DNA of 64,000 nucleotides from a virus. The position numbers were made by a program, and so were the translations under genes. Location of the stretch: the IMG/VR virus record IMGVR_UViG_3300042452_000786, positions 1 through 64,000 of that record. The stretch is one strand, 5' to 3'. A model generated the notes under the pieces. That model had not been told where the DNA came from, did not search any database, and worked only from the letters and a program-made list of their open reading frames with translations. Each line of letters opens with the position of its first letter. Positions within the stretch are counted from its first letter, which is position 1. This document shows, piece after piece, positions 6,799 through 14,607 of the stretch.

Positions 6799-7261
6799 TA
6801 GGAGCAATATCAAACAGCTTTCGCACAGGATCATCTACGTAAGGCGGCCTGTACCAAAGAAATTCCAGCTTGTTGTAATCAATAACCCATTCAGAATGGT
6901 GCCGATGCCAGCGGCTCCAGGCGTGGAACTGACGCTCAGGGTCTCTTGAAGTGCAGTCCAGCACAATTCCGTCGCCAGGTTCAATGTGCCAGCGCAAACG
7001 AAGAACCTCCTCAAAGCCACGACGGATTGCTTTTAATCCAGAGCGGCCAACCAGTTGCTTTGTTACTGAGCGTGAACGTTTGTTCTTACGCTTTTTATAC
7101 CAATCATTAAGTTGGCGTGAAGATTTACCGATGCAGAATCCCACATTCCACATATAAAACCCAGGTTGATACTCAACTAAAGGTTCCAGAAAGACTTTAC
7201 AGAGTTGCCCTTCCACTCGGAATGTAGAGCTTGTAAACTTGCGGCAAACTCGGTAACTCAT
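6662..7261 (-). CDS. Unrecognised protein on the opposite strand
   Basis: 199 residues, the only gene explaining 6799-7262. Rich in Trp, Arg and His (HIEPGDGIVLDC, FHAWSRWHRHHSEW), suggesting a compact globular domain, possibly nucleic-acid related because of the basic stretch KKRKNKRSRS. AGGAG lies about 10 nt before the ATG. It is inverted relative to the surrounding plus-strand operon, as expected for an inserted moron. I cannot name a family. Confidence 0.6.
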   Translation of the reverse strand: MSYRVCRKFTSSTFRVEGQLCKVFLEPLVEYQPGFYMWNVGFCIGKSSRQLNDWYKKRKNKRSRSVTKQLVGRSGLKAIRRGFEEVLRLRWHIEPGDGIVLDCTSRDPERQFHAWSRWHRHHSEWVIDYNKLEFLWYRPPYVDDPVRKLFDIAPITPEDLLMNTVGENYFETFRVRPKAGCNALPSDQITDLLSLVLSS

Positions 7262-7262
7262 T

Positions 7263-7547
7263 TTGGAAGAACTCCTAAAGCTAATTCAGTCAGACCCCGA
7301 ACTGTGGGACATCGTTGAGCAATTGAAGCACCAGGATGAGGATCTTGTTGACTTCCTACTCAGCGTAGCTCAAATGCTTTCGATTGAGTTCGAAGAAATG
7401 CACAGGACAGATCTCAGTGACAAGCTGTCTGCTCTTTTTGGTGGCCTGCCTGAAAAAGCTTTTGTCATGGTTCCTCTGTTTCTGCACATTGCTCTTGACA
7501 TCTTCTTAATGAGAGCAATCCCTGATGCAAAGTCTATCCGGGATTGA
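7263..7547 (+). CDS. Hypothetical acidic helical protein
   Basis: 94 residues starting with TTG at 7263, one base away from the divergent minus-strand ATG. The product is acidic and helical (DPELWDIVEQLKHQDEDLVDFL) with a hydrophobic C-terminal part (FVMVPLFLHIALDIFLM) that might associate with membrane. No Shine-Dalgarno is visible, so the true start is uncertain. The gene is followed after 3 nt by the next frame. Confidence 0.5.
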   Translation: MEELLKLIQSDPELWDIVEQLKHQDEDLVDFLLSVAQMLSIEFEEMHRTDLSDKLSALFGGLPEKAFVMVPLFLHIALDIFLMRAIPDAKSIRD

Positions 7548-7550
7548 ACA

Positions 7551-7784
7551 ATGCAAATCGGTTACGTACTATGCTCTCCAGATCTGAACCGTATTCTGTG
7601 TCTGGATAACAAGAAGCAAGGTGTAGAACTTGTTGAAGTTAAAAGCACCAAAGAAATCAACAGATCGATCTGTTTATCTGATCTAACAGAAGTCAAAAAT
7701 GTTTACGAAAGACTTCGTGAAGCTGGTCTCGTCCAGGGCTTGGACATTGTTAACGTGGCAAAGCTCTACAAAAAGTTCTATTGA
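7551..7784 (+). CDS. Hypothetical protein before DNA polymerase
   Basis: 77 residues. N-terminal strands (IGYVLCSPDLNRILCLD, VELVEVKSTKEI) and a C-terminal helix ending in a basic LYKKFY. No known family. It lies 12 nt before the DNA polymerase gene, so it is probably co-transcribed and may be an accessory replication protein; this is inferred from position only. Confidence 0.55.
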   Translation: MQIGYVLCSPDLNRILCLDNKKQGVELVEVKSTKEINRSICLSDLTEVKNVYERLREAGLVQGLDIVNVAKLYKKFY

Positions 7785-7796
7785 GTTGGTATTGAC

Positions 7797-9650
7797 ATGA
7801 GTCCACTGCGAGTCGTGCTAGACGTAGAGACCAACGGTCTGCTGCACGAGCTTGATCGTGTGCATAGCCTTGTCCTGCGTAACATCGATACAGAAGAGGT
7901 TTACAGCTGCACTGATCAACCTGGTTACCTTCCTGTCGCCAGGGGGTTGGCGCTGCTGTCAGAGGCCACGCAGATCGTTGGCCACAACATCATCTCCTTT
8001 GACTTCAGGGCAATACAAAAGGTATATCCCTCATTTCAGATGAGGCAAGACTGCGACATTTACGACACCTTGGTTGTCAGTCGTGTGCTGTGGCCTGAGC
8101 TGGAACCTGTTGATCGGCAAAAGTTTGCTCACATTGCATCTAAATACATTGGTCGTCATTCCCTGGCTGCCTGGGGTGAACGACTCGGTGTAGCCAAAAT
8201 CAAGTTCCAAGAAGAAAGTAAGAAGGATCCAGATGTCGATAATGTCTGGGATGTATGGAGTGATTCCATGCAAACTTACTGCGAAGGTGACACTCTGGTC
8301 TCCTTAAAGCTGTACGAATACTTCCAGACGCAGCCACTGGATCCTCGTTGCCAAGAACTGGAACATGAATTTGCTAAGGTCATGGCCAGGCAAGAGCAAT
8401 TTGGTTTCCCGTTTGACGAAAAGAAAGCGTTTGCTCTCGTCAACATGCTTAAGGTAAAGCGTGATGAGATCAATGACAAACTTCAAGAGGTGTTCCCTCC
8501 GGTCAGGACTGAGCGGTGGTCAAGTAAGACTGGAAAACGCCTGAAGGATCACGTTGAAGTATTCAATCCAGCATCCAGACATCAGACATCAACACGGCTT
8601 ACTCGTAAATATCCCGAGATCATGTTTGGTGTTACGGAGAAGGGCTCTCCGAAAGTTGATGACGACGTACTAGAAACACTAGGTGAAAAGTATCCAGAAG
8701 CAAAACTGCTTGCAGAATACCAGCTGCTTAACAAACGCCTGGGTCAAATTGCAGAAGGAAAAGAAGCGTGGTTAAAACACAGTCAAAAGTATAAAGATGG
8801 AAGGATACATGGTAGTGTAAAAACTAATGCTTGTGTCAGCGGTAGGTGCAGTCACGTATCTCCGAACATGGCTCAAGTTCCCAGTGTTGGTCATCCTTAT
8901 GGAGCTGATTGTCGTGCTCTCTTCTATGCTCCTGATTCTTGGCGTCTGGTGGGTGCTGATGCTTCTGGACTCGAACTCAGAGCCCTAGGCGCTTGGCTTG
9001 CTCACTTCGATGGCGGTGAATATGCCAAGCTTGTTAGTACTGAAGGTTTTGATATTCACACCTACAATGCTAAACTTTTTGGCATCTATGATGGCAACGA
9101 AGATATAACTAAAGCAACAAGAGATCTTTCAAAGAGGCTTATTTATTGCATCCTATATGGCGGCGGTTCAAAGAAAACAGGATCAATTGTTTCTCCAGGT
9201 TTAAGTGAGACAAAGCAATATGAAGTCGGTAAAGCAACTATTGATACGTTTTATAGAAACCTTCCGGCTATTAAAAGACTTAAAGATAAAATCGAAGAGC
9301 GCATTGATGCTCGCGGTTACCTTGTTGGCATTGACGGCAGACGGCTACAGATTCGCTCTAAGCACTCGGCTCTTAACCAGCTCCTGCAGTCGACGGGTGC
9401 AATCTCAGTAAAAAAAGCTACAGTTATTTTGTATGATGCTTTAAATAATGAAGGTCTTAAGTGGGGAGAAGATTATGCTTTTGTAGCGCACATTCATGAT
9501 GAAGTACAGGCAATGGTTCGTCCTAAGTATACAGAATTGTATAAGAAATTGGCTATTGATTCTTTCCGTAAATCAGGTGAGTACTTTCAGTTGCTTTGTC
9601 CTTTCACTGGTGAAGCTAGGGAAGGACAGAACTGGATGGAGACTCATTGA
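7797..9650 (+). CDS. Family A DNA polymerase with 3'-5' exonuclease (T7-like)
   Basis: 617 residues, shorter than T7 gp5 but with all core elements. Exonuclease: LDVETNGLL (Asp, Glu metal ligands), HNIISFDFRAI, and the HSLAAWG region. Polymerase motif A is VGADASGLELRALGAWL, motif B (O-helix) is ATRDLSKRLIYCILYGGG, motif C is VAHIHDEVQ. The O-helix residue equivalent to E. coli Phe762 appears to be Tyr, as in T7. It replicates the phage genome together with the primase-helicase at 22324. Confidence 0.95.
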   Translation: MSPLRVVLDVETNGLLHELDRVHSLVLRNIDTEEVYSCTDQPGYLPVARGLALLSEATQIVGHNIISFDFRAIQKVYPSFQMRQDCDIYDTLVVSRVLWPELEPVDRQKFAHIASKYIGRHSLAAWGERLGVAKIKFQEESKKDPDVDNVWDVWSDSMQTYCEGDTLVSLKLYEYFQTQPLDPRCQELEHEFAKVMARQEQFGFPFDEKKAFALVNMLKVKRDEINDKLQEVFPPVRTERWSSKTGKRLKDHVEVFNPASRHQTSTRLTRKYPEIMFGVTEKGSPKVDDDVLETLGEKYPEAKLLAEYQLLNKRLGQIAEGKEAWLKHSQKYKDGRIHGSVKTNACVSGRCSHVSPNMAQVPSVGHPYGADCRALFYAPDSWRLVGADASGLELRALGAWLAHFDGGEYAKLVSTEGFDIHTYNAKLFGIYDGNEDITKATRDLSKRLIYCILYGGGSKKTGSIVSPGLSETKQYEVGKATIDTFYRNLPAIKRLKDKIEERIDARGYLVGIDGRRLQIRSKHSALNQLLQSTGAISVKKATVILYDALNNEGLKWGEDYAFVAHIHDEVQAMVRPKYTELYKKLAIDSFRKSGEYFQLLCPFTGEAREGQNWMETH

Positions 9651-10440
9651 CTAAAGACTCAGGTTGCTCTTTTTGTTTTTTTCTGTTCTTAAGCTTGTTT
9701 TTGACTGCTCTAATTACTCTACCTTGCGCAACAGACATTAAACCTTGGGCTGCAGGTGCCAATAAATAACTCAATGGTTGCATTAACGATGTAGATGCAG
9801 GAGATTCAATTCCTGCTGTTTTTAAATACTGTCCGCCAATCCTTGTAGCATTTATTTCAGAAACAATTTTTGGTAAGTGTAAAGCATAAGAAGCAAGCAT
9901 ACCTTTGGCAAATGCTCCTCTATTTGTTTCTGCTTTAGCACTTAAAGCAGCGGCTGCATAAGGAGCGGCGCCAGACAGAACACCGCTTGCTAATTGAGAA
10001 GGTCCTGCAAACTTTTGATAATCTTGTGCTCTATGTCCAAGCTCGTGAGCAAGAATAAAATCCGTTGTTTGCGGACCAGTTACAAGCATTCCTTGATTAT
10101 TTGGGATACCTGTTGCAATGTATTTAGAAGCTAAATGGGGTATATATGCACCAGCTTCAAAGTTTTTTGGCAAACCTGGAATGTCTTTTGGAGAAACAAC
10201 AAAAGGATCTGATAAACTTGTTGCTGCTTTGTGCACATCTACGATTTTTTGTCTTAATGCATCTCCTTCTGGTGTATTAATGTTTGTATGTAAACGGCTG
10301 TTGTGTGTCATAAAGGCGTTGTTTACGCCCATTATTCCCAATCCCGTTCCCATTCCAGCTATCTGAGTAACTAAAGCAAATCGCTTGTAGCCACCTTTCT
10401 TTTTCTCTTCTTCTTGTGTTCCTGTAGTTGTTAATTCCAT
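9616..10440 (-). CDS. HExxH membrane-associated putative metallopeptidase
   Basis: 274 residues. ILAHELGHRAQDY is a zincin-type HExxH motif. A glycine-rich hydrophobic segment sits near residues 23-42 (ALVTQIAGMGTGLGIMG), with further Ala-rich hydrophobic stretches later. The C-terminus is strongly basic (KNKLKNRKKQKEQ) and Ser-rich at the end. Such architecture occurs in neutral zinc metallopeptidases and in virion ejection proteins. It is convergent with the DNA polymerase, overlapping its 3' end by 35 nt, and is last in a minus-strand operon of tiny genes. Confidence 0.65.
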   Translation of the reverse strand: MELTTTGTQEEEKKKGGYKRFALVTQIAGMGTGLGIMGVNNAFMTHNSRLHTNINTPEGDALRQKIVDVHKAATSLSDPFVVSPKDIPGLPKNFEAGAYIPHLASKYIATGIPNNQGMLVTGPQTTDFILAHELGHRAQDYQKFAGPSQLASGVLSGAAPYAAAALSAKAETNRGAFAKGMLASYALHLPKIVSEINATRIGGQYLKTAGIESPASTSLMQPLSYLLAPAAQGLMSVAQGRVIRAVKNKLKNRKKQKEQPESLVNESPSSSVLP

Positions 10441-10517
10441 ATCGTTAACTTAATTGTTGCAATTAAGGTTCCTACCAGGCAGCTGATGATGTAAACAATC
10501 ACTGGGCGGTTGTTCAT
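10431..10517 (-). CDS. Tiny membrane peptide, 28 residues
   Basis: ATG 10517 to TAA 10431. MNNRPVIVYIISCLVGTLIA then TIKLTIWN: a basic start followed by one membrane span. It overlaps the start of the HExxH gene by 10 nt and begins 7 nt after the preceding tiny gene's stop. Holin-like, spanin-like or membrane anchor functions are all possible. Confidence 0.5.
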   Translation of the reverse strand: MNNRPVIVYIISCLVGTLIATIKLTIWN

Positions 10518-10523
10518 TTTTTG

Positions 10524-10676
10524 TTAAGCAGGAGGGAATCCTTCGTCAAGATTCGGAATAGCAGTTGTGGTCGGTTTTACACTTCCCATTGTCTGGTATT
10601 TTTTGTTTCCAGCTCCAAGACGTTCTTCAATAAAGTTCCTCAAGAATTCCTCTGTTACTGCATTGTCTCTGTTCAT
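10524..10676 (-). CDS. Small protein, 50 residues
   Basis: ATG 10676 overlaps the TGA of the upstream gene (ATGA). The protein starts MNRDNAVTEEFLRNFIEERL, with a short amphipathic helix, then a Thr/Pro-rich tail ending in DEGFPPA. No known family. The start and stop overlaps with its neighbours argue for a real co-translated gene. Confidence 0.6.
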   Translation of the reverse strand: MNRDNAVTEEFLRNFIEERLGAGNKKYQTMGSVKPTTTAIPNLDEGFPPA

Positions 10677-10774
10677 TTCTTTTTACCTCCGTTTTTTGCT
10701 TTCTTGGCAGCAGCATTGCCAGCATTCTGCTTGGCATTTGCTGACTGTGTTTTCTTGTTTGTAGCTTTTGCCAT
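10673..10774 (-). CDS. Lys/Ala/Asn-rich peptide, 33 residues
   Basis: Runs from ATG 10774 with GAGGAAAA upstream. The sequence is almost entirely Lys, Ala, Asn, Gln and Gly (MAKATNKKTQSANAKQ, AAAKKAKNGGKKK). Such peptides are typical of phage nucleic-acid-binding or virion-packaged small proteins. It is the first gene of the minus-strand operon that ends with the HExxH protein. Confidence 0.5.
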   Translation of the reverse strand: MAKATNKKTQSANAKQNAGNAAAKKAKNGGKKK

Positions 10775-10841
10775 TTTAATACTATTTTCCTCTTGCCATC
10801 CTACCAAAAGCAACTACACTGGTTGCGCTCCACCCAAAACC

Positions 10842-11012
10842 ATGGAACCTCAGCGTATCAACGACATCAAAAAATCCCTTCACGACATGACCATGGAGGA
10901 GCTTCAGGAAATGTCGGATGATCTCGGTAATCTCATTGCAGTCTTGGTTACGCGCCAGGTCGCAATTGAAGACACAATCCTCGATCGCCTTGAGGCTGCA
11001 TTCAGTAAATGA
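10842..11012 (+). CDS. Small helical protein before dCMP deaminase
   Basis: ATG 10842 gives 56 residues: MEPQRINDIKKSLHDMTMEE followed by a helix ending LDRLEAAFSK. A much longer reading upstream (from 10521) is antisense to three small minus-strand genes and is rejected. It is likely a small helical dimer. ATGA overlap with the dCMP deaminase gene suggests coupling. Confidence 0.6.
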   Translation: MEPQRINDIKKSLHDMTMEELQEMSDDLGNLIAVLVTRQVAIEDTILDRLEAAFSK

Positions 11013-11479
11013 CTCCTCAAGAAGAAAAGTGGCACATCCGTTTCTTGCGGTTAGCTGCTGAAGTTTCTACCTGGAGCATCGATCCATCAACGAAAGTCGG
11101 TTGTGTCCTGGTAAAAAACAAAAGAGTTATTTCAACAGGATACAACGGCTTTCCTAAAAACATCAGCGATAGCTTTGATCGTTTGATGGACCGTGAACAA
11201 AAGTACGAAATTACTGTTCATGCAGAAGTTAATGCTGTCACAACAGCTGCACTCCACGGTGTCAGTACTGAAAACTGTACTGCTTACGTCACTTTCTCTC
11301 CATGCAGTCGCTGTGCTTCTGTACTTGTTAACGCTGGTGTTACTGCCGTCTACGTTGCGGGAGGCAGTGTTATTCCTGACCGTTGGTTAGATAACTTCAT
11401 ACTAGCCAGCAAGATCCTGGCAGAGGCCAGGGTAAAGTACAAAGTCGTCGACGCTTCTCAACCTCTTCAATTGCCATGA
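11009..11479 (+). CDS. Deoxycytidylate (dCMP) deaminase
   Basis: 156 residues. The cytidine-deaminase-fold zinc site is clear: HAEVNAV (zinc His and catalytic Glu) and FSPCSRCASVLVNAG (PCxxC zinc cysteines). The N-terminal WHIRFLRLAAEVSTWS and STKVGCVLVKNKRVISTGYNG are the standard substrate region. It converts dCMP to dUMP, feeding ThyX. It is encoded upstream of the SSB-like gene with an ATGA overlap, within the replication block. Confidence 0.92.
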   Translation: MTPQEEKWHIRFLRLAAEVSTWSIDPSTKVGCVLVKNKRVISTGYNGFPKNISDSFDRLMDREQKYEITVHAEVNAVTTAALHGVSTENCTAYVTFSPCSRCASVLVNAGVTAVYVAGGSVIPDRWLDNFILASKILAEARVKYKVVDASQPLQLP

Positions 11480-12183
11480 ACCTCATCTTTGCTTCTGCTT
11501 TTTACGTCGGAGAAACTTTTACAGACAGTGGTCTGCGTTTTATGCAACTCACTATCCCTTCAACTGGGAAGAATGCGGCTCCGGTACCTCTGTATGTTGT
11601 CCCCAACAAAGCTGCAGGTGAAACATTCGATGCATTCGCTCCAGGGTGTAACCTCCTGGTAAGTGGTCGCCTCTACCCAAACCGTAACGACTACAAGATG
11701 TATGTCGTACCAAACCAACCCCTTCAGGTTGTCGCTAAAGAAGTAAACGTCAACCAGGTAAATCTTGCAGGCGGTGTTGGTTACATCGCAGAACAAAAGA
11801 TGGAAGATCTCTACAGTTTCTCGCTGATGTGTAAAGCTCCCTCCCAGGCAATCCTCAACCACTCCTGGCAGGACAGCATGGGTTTCCGCGTGGAAAGCTG
11901 GGGTGACGACGCTAAGCGGCTGAACAACTTGCTCTACGTCGGTCGCCAGATGGCTTTGGCTGGTTCGCTTCGTTACAACACCTGGCAAGCTCAGGACGGT
12001 TCTCATCGCGCCACATACCAAGTCAGGGTTCGGGCGTCACAGTACTCCCTCTTTGGTAAAAATCAAGCCAAGGACACGCAGCAAGCAGCCCCTGCACTGC
12101 CTGTTCAGCAAGGGGGAGAGGTCAGAACCGTTGTGGCAGCAGCGCCCTCATCCTTTGAAGAGACCGTTGACCCGCCGTTCTGA
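11476..12183 (+). CDS. Single-stranded DNA-binding protein (OB fold)
   Basis: 235 residues that read as two OB-fold-like halves: strands around residues 3-90 (FMQLTIPSTG, GCNLLVSGRLY), then 95-200 (FRVESWGDDAKRLNNLLYVG, MALAGSLRYNTW, YQVRVRASQYSLFG). The end is a disordered Gln/Ala-rich tail closing with EETVDPPF, like the acidic SSB tip that recruits partner proteins (canonical DDDIPF). Position between dCMP deaminase and other DNA genes fits. The two-domain reading is inferred. Confidence 0.75.
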   Translation: MNLIFASAFYVGETFTDSGLRFMQLTIPSTGKNAAPVPLYVVPNKAAGETFDAFAPGCNLLVSGRLYPNRNDYKMYVVPNQPLQVVAKEVNVNQVNLAGGVGYIAEQKMEDLYSFSLMCKAPSQAILNHSWQDSMGFRVESWGDDAKRLNNLLYVGRQMALAGSLRYNTWQAQDGSHRATYQVRVRASQYSLFGKNQAKDTQQAAPALPVQQGGEVRTVVAAAPSSFEETVDPPF

Positions 12184-12199
12184 TCCATAAGATAAAGTA

Positions 12200-12337
12200 A
12201 TGAATGATGGGTGGGACAGGGTGTCCTACTCGACTACGCTTGCACAGGTGGAACCGGCTGCAGTTGCTTCGGCTGCAGCTTTTCATCCTTGGGCCGACGC
12301 CGGTGGTGGCTTTAAACCATCCGCTGTTCAGGTTTAA
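12200..12337 (+). CDS. Possible 45-residue protein
   Basis: ATG 12200 to TAA 12335-12337 encodes MNDGWDRVSYSTTLAQVEPA followed by an Ala/Gly-rich stretch. It lies in the 190-nt gap between SSB and the DUF5895-like gene, after CATAAGATAAAG, which looks like a -10 region with TTGACC 15 nt upstream. The same DNA contains the hairpins GGACA/TGTCC and GCTGCAG/CTGCAGC, so it could instead be a leader. Confidence 0.3.
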   Translation: MNDGWDRVSYSTTLAQVEPAAVASAAAFHPWADAGGGFKPSAVQV

Positions 12338-12374
12338 CTCCTGTTCCAAGGACAACTGCCCACTTACAAAAGAC

Positions 12375-13298
12375 ATGTCTGTTCTCGACCGTTACCTAAA
12401 CACTGAAAAGTATCAAGGTGAAATGCGTGATCTGGTTAATGCCCAGATCCTCAATGACAAAACTCAGTGTGGTCTCTTCTTGAAAGATACTGCACTTGCA
12501 CGTATCGGCTGGTCTGGAAACGCTAAGCAGTTTCCTAAAGCTGAAGAGTACGTCCACACGTACAACAATGGCGACAAGAACGAAGGCATCTTCTTTAAGA
12601 CGCCGCGCATGGTGGTTCTCCACTGTGGTTTCCGTAAAGATGTAACCTTCATCGAAAACTCTGATAAAGGTGGCATCGAAGGTCTCTACCCCAGGGATTC
12701 ATTTCTGTATGACGATTGGGAAGCTGCTAACCCCAACAAGCCAAGCCCCTACAAGCGTCGTCGCCTTGTACTGATCTTCCTGGTGGACGCAAACGGTGTA
12801 GCTGTGCACAAAAAACCGTTGATCCTTTCGATTCACGGCGGTGCATCGAACCTGTTCTGCGACGCTTACTCCACGTTCATCGAGCAGCTTGAATCTGCTT
12901 TTGCTGATCGTATGGGTCTTAAGTCTGCTGCAGGTTTTGACCCCAAGCAAACTGCCGCTGCTATCTTCACTCCGACATTTGGCTCGCAGCTCTACGGCGG
13001 TGACAAAGCCAAGTCTTGGATTGCTTATCCCGAAAAGTGGGTGACGCCTACTGCTGAAACCGTGGAAGATTTCTTCCCCAAAGCAGAAGATGACATCGAT
13101 TTCATCGAGAGCGTCTGGGAAACCTGCCCTCCTGAAGTGTACGCCTCCAGCTTCTTCAAGCAGTGTGAAAAGGAGATTGGCTATCACGCCATCAAGCCGG
13201 GTCTTGACTTCACCCTTCCGCCCGTTGAGTCCTCAAAAAACTCCCGTGTTCTGCTCGGGGCCAGGGATGAAGACACGGGTGAAATCACCCTCGACTGA
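12375..13298 (+). CDS. DUF5895-like phage/cyanobacterial protein
   Basis: 307 residues from ATG 12375; the longer reading from 12204 has no typical start and crosses the leader. Features include RIGWSGNAKQF, FFKTPRMVVL, a Tyr-Lys-Arg-Arg-Arg segment and ILSIHGGASNLF. The pattern recalls the DUF5895 family found in cyanobacteria and their phages or plasmids, with no known activity. It is the last gene before a strong terminator. The family name is from memory and should be treated as tentative. Confidence 0.6.
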   Translation: MSVLDRYLNTEKYQGEMRDLVNAQILNDKTQCGLFLKDTALARIGWSGNAKQFPKAEEYVHTYNNGDKNEGIFFKTPRMVVLHCGFRKDVTFIENSDKGGIEGLYPRDSFLYDDWEAANPNKPSPYKRRRLVLIFLVDANGVAVHKKPLILSIHGGASNLFCDAYSTFIEQLESAFADRMGLKSAAGFDPKQTAAAIFTPTFGSQLYGGDKAKSWIAYPEKWVTPTAETVEDFFPKAEDDIDFIESVWETCPPEVYASSFFKQCEKEIGYHAIKPGLDFTLPPVESSKNSRVLLGARDEDTGEITLD

Positions 13299-13317
13299 TC
13301 GTTGACTGTTGTTTATG

Positions 13318-13343
13318 GCCGGGCCGTTTGGTCCGGCTTTTTT
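13318..13343 (+). terminator. Rho-independent terminator
   Basis: GCCGGGCC (13318-13325) pairs with GGTCCGGC (13330-13337) through 8 base pairs around a 4-nt loop, followed by TTTTTT (13338-13343). It is a textbook intrinsic terminator ending the operon that includes thyX-side replication genes, dCMP deaminase and SSB. Confidence 0.85.
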
Positions 13344-13344
13344 C

Positions 13345-13569
13345 GTGGCTAGCAAATTATCTGAGATCAAGAAGCACCTAAAAAAGTATGGGTGGCTCCT
13401 AGTAAAAAACGGAACAAATCATTTCATCTATGGCAAAGATGAAAAGATGATCCTTATACCAAAAGGCAGGAAGATATACTCCAGGAGTTATAAGCAACTC
13501 CTGTGGAAGATTGAAGGTAGGACTGATGTCAGTAAAGAGCGTCAGCTCAGTTTTGATATCGAGTCTTAA
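13345..13569 (+). CDS. HicA-like small protein (orphan)
   Basis: 74 residues from GTG 13345; an ATG at 13309 would put the terminator inside the gene. IKKHLKKYGWLLVKNGTNHF with a later MILIPKGRK and a Lys-rich helix matches the alpha-beta-beta-beta-alpha double-stranded-RNA-binding-like fold of HicA mRNA interferases, with the catalytic-type His kept in GTNH (usually GSH). No HicB partner is adjacent; the neighbour on the opposite strand is unrelated in appearance. It could be a host-mRNA-targeting toxin or a degenerate relative. Confidence 0.6.
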   Translation: MASKLSEIKKHLKKYGWLLVKNGTNHFIYGKDEKMILIPKGRKIYSRSYKQLLWKIEGRTDVSKERQLSFDIES

Positions 13570-13828
13570 TTACATCAGCTTCTAGGTTTGCAAGCCTTTT
13601 AACCAGGCCACGAATCACTCCTTGACGGAGAACTGCTAAATGCAAAAGCTTCAACGCACCTAGCTTGATTTGTTCTATGTCAGTTACAGCTTCAATTTCT
13701 TTTGTGAGTTTTGCAATCAAAAACTCATCTTCAAGTGTTGACTCAAAGTTCATCGCGTCAAACGGAACTTCAGTCAGCTCAAACTCAGACATTGTCTTTG
13801 AGCATAATGCCCAGTCTACATAGTTCAC
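13547..13828 (-). CDS. Hypothetical helical protein, minus strand
   Basis: 93 residues from a GTG at 13828, or 81 from ATG 13792. Helical and acidic N-terminal half, then a leucine-rich helix (LGALKLLHLAVLRQGV) and a basic end. It converges on the HicA-like gene with a 23-nt overlap and diverges from the cysteine-rich gene at 13861. A convergent antitoxin is conceivable but nothing in the sequence shows HicB features. Confidence 0.5.
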   Translation of the reverse strand: MNYVDWALCSKTMSEFELTEVPFDAMNFESTLEDEFLIAKLTKEIEAVTDIEQIKLGALKLLHLAVLRQGVIRGLVKRLANLEADVIKTRYQN

Positions 13829-13860
13829 GCCTTGCTTGTGTTACCACGTATACAAAAAAC

Positions 13861-14553
13861 ATGAACAGCGCACTCACTCTTGAATCCAGCAACGGTAAAA
13901 CCGGTCCCATTGCAGTCAGCACAACCTCAAGAACTAGCTGTGCTCCAGGGTGCCCGCTGTCTGGTGTAAACGGCTGCTACGCAGAGGCTGGTTACTACAC
14001 CAGGATGCACTGGGATGCTGTAACAGCGGGTACACGTGGTCAAGGTCCAGTAGATTTCATCAACCGCGTTGCTACCCTGCCAGTCGGTTCATTGTTTCGT
14101 CACAACGTTGCTGGCGATCTGTGGCCTGGTGTCAGACCAAACCTGATCGATGGCGTCAGGCTCACCATGCTGGCTGAGGCTTCTCGTCACCTGACAGCTT
14201 GGACCTATACGCACCACGAAAGAAACCTGGAAAACCTGGCTGCAATCAGAGCTGCACTCCGCAGAGGGTTCACCGTCAACCTTTCGACCGAGTCCAAGAG
14301 GGATGCAGCCACCTTCTACAAGCGTGGTTATCCGGTTACCTGCGTCGTACCTGCGGATTCCCCCAGGTCGTTTAGGTACAAAGAGACTCTGTTCAGGCAG
14401 TGCCCAGCAACGGTAGAAGGCTCGACGGTAACGTGTGCAACTTGCGGTGGCGCTAAGGGTAAACCCCTGTGCTCCCTGGCAAACCGTAATTTTGTCATTA
14501 CTTTTCCCGTCCACGGTTCCCGCTCGAAAGCTGCAGCGTTGCAGTGCAGTTGA
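13861..14553 (+). CDS. Cysteine-rich phage protein (gp88/DUF7227-like)
   Basis: 230 residues from ATG 13861. The N-terminus has KTGPIAVSTTSRTSCAPGCP then GCYAEAGYYTRMHW, a pattern I associate with a phage family (DUF7227, gp88-like) whose cysteines probably bind metal. A second cysteine set occurs late (TCATCGGAKGKPLC). The middle resembles an alpha/beta barrel-like fold with TYTHHERN and STESKRDAA. No activity has been established to my knowledge. The stop codon lies in the first of three tandem 23-bp repeats. Confidence 0.65.
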   Translation: MNSALTLESSNGKTGPIAVSTTSRTSCAPGCPLSGVNGCYAEAGYYTRMHWDAVTAGTRGQGPVDFINRVATLPVGSLFRHNVAGDLWPGVRPNLIDGVRLTMLAEASRHLTAWTYTHHERNLENLAAIRAALRRGFTVNLSTESKRDAATFYKRGYPVTCVVPADSPRSFRYKETLFRQCPATVEGSTVTCATCGGAKGKPLCSLANRNFVITFPVHGSRSKAAALQCS

Positions 14554-14607
14554 CTCTCCGTTTGCAGTGCAGTTGACTCTCCGTTTGCAGTGCAGTTGAC
14601 TCTGCGG
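14541..14607 (+). repeat. Three tandem 23-bp repeats
   Basis: Units at 14541-14563, 14564-14586 and 14587-14607 read GCAGTGCAGTTGACTCTCCG plus TTT, the last unit diverging at its end. The first unit contains the stop codon of the upstream gene. Each unit holds TTGACT, a near-consensus -35 hexamer, and the third one is correctly spaced from a -10. Units are contiguous, with no spacers. Confidence 0.85.

Noticed and set aside
10521-11012. 163-residue plus-strand frame
   Set aside because: Its first two thirds are antisense to three well-formed small minus-strand genes; only the part from ATG 10842 is kept.
14541-14607. CRISPR-like repeats
   Set aside because: The three units are directly adjacent without spacers and the third diverges, so they are simple tandem repeats.
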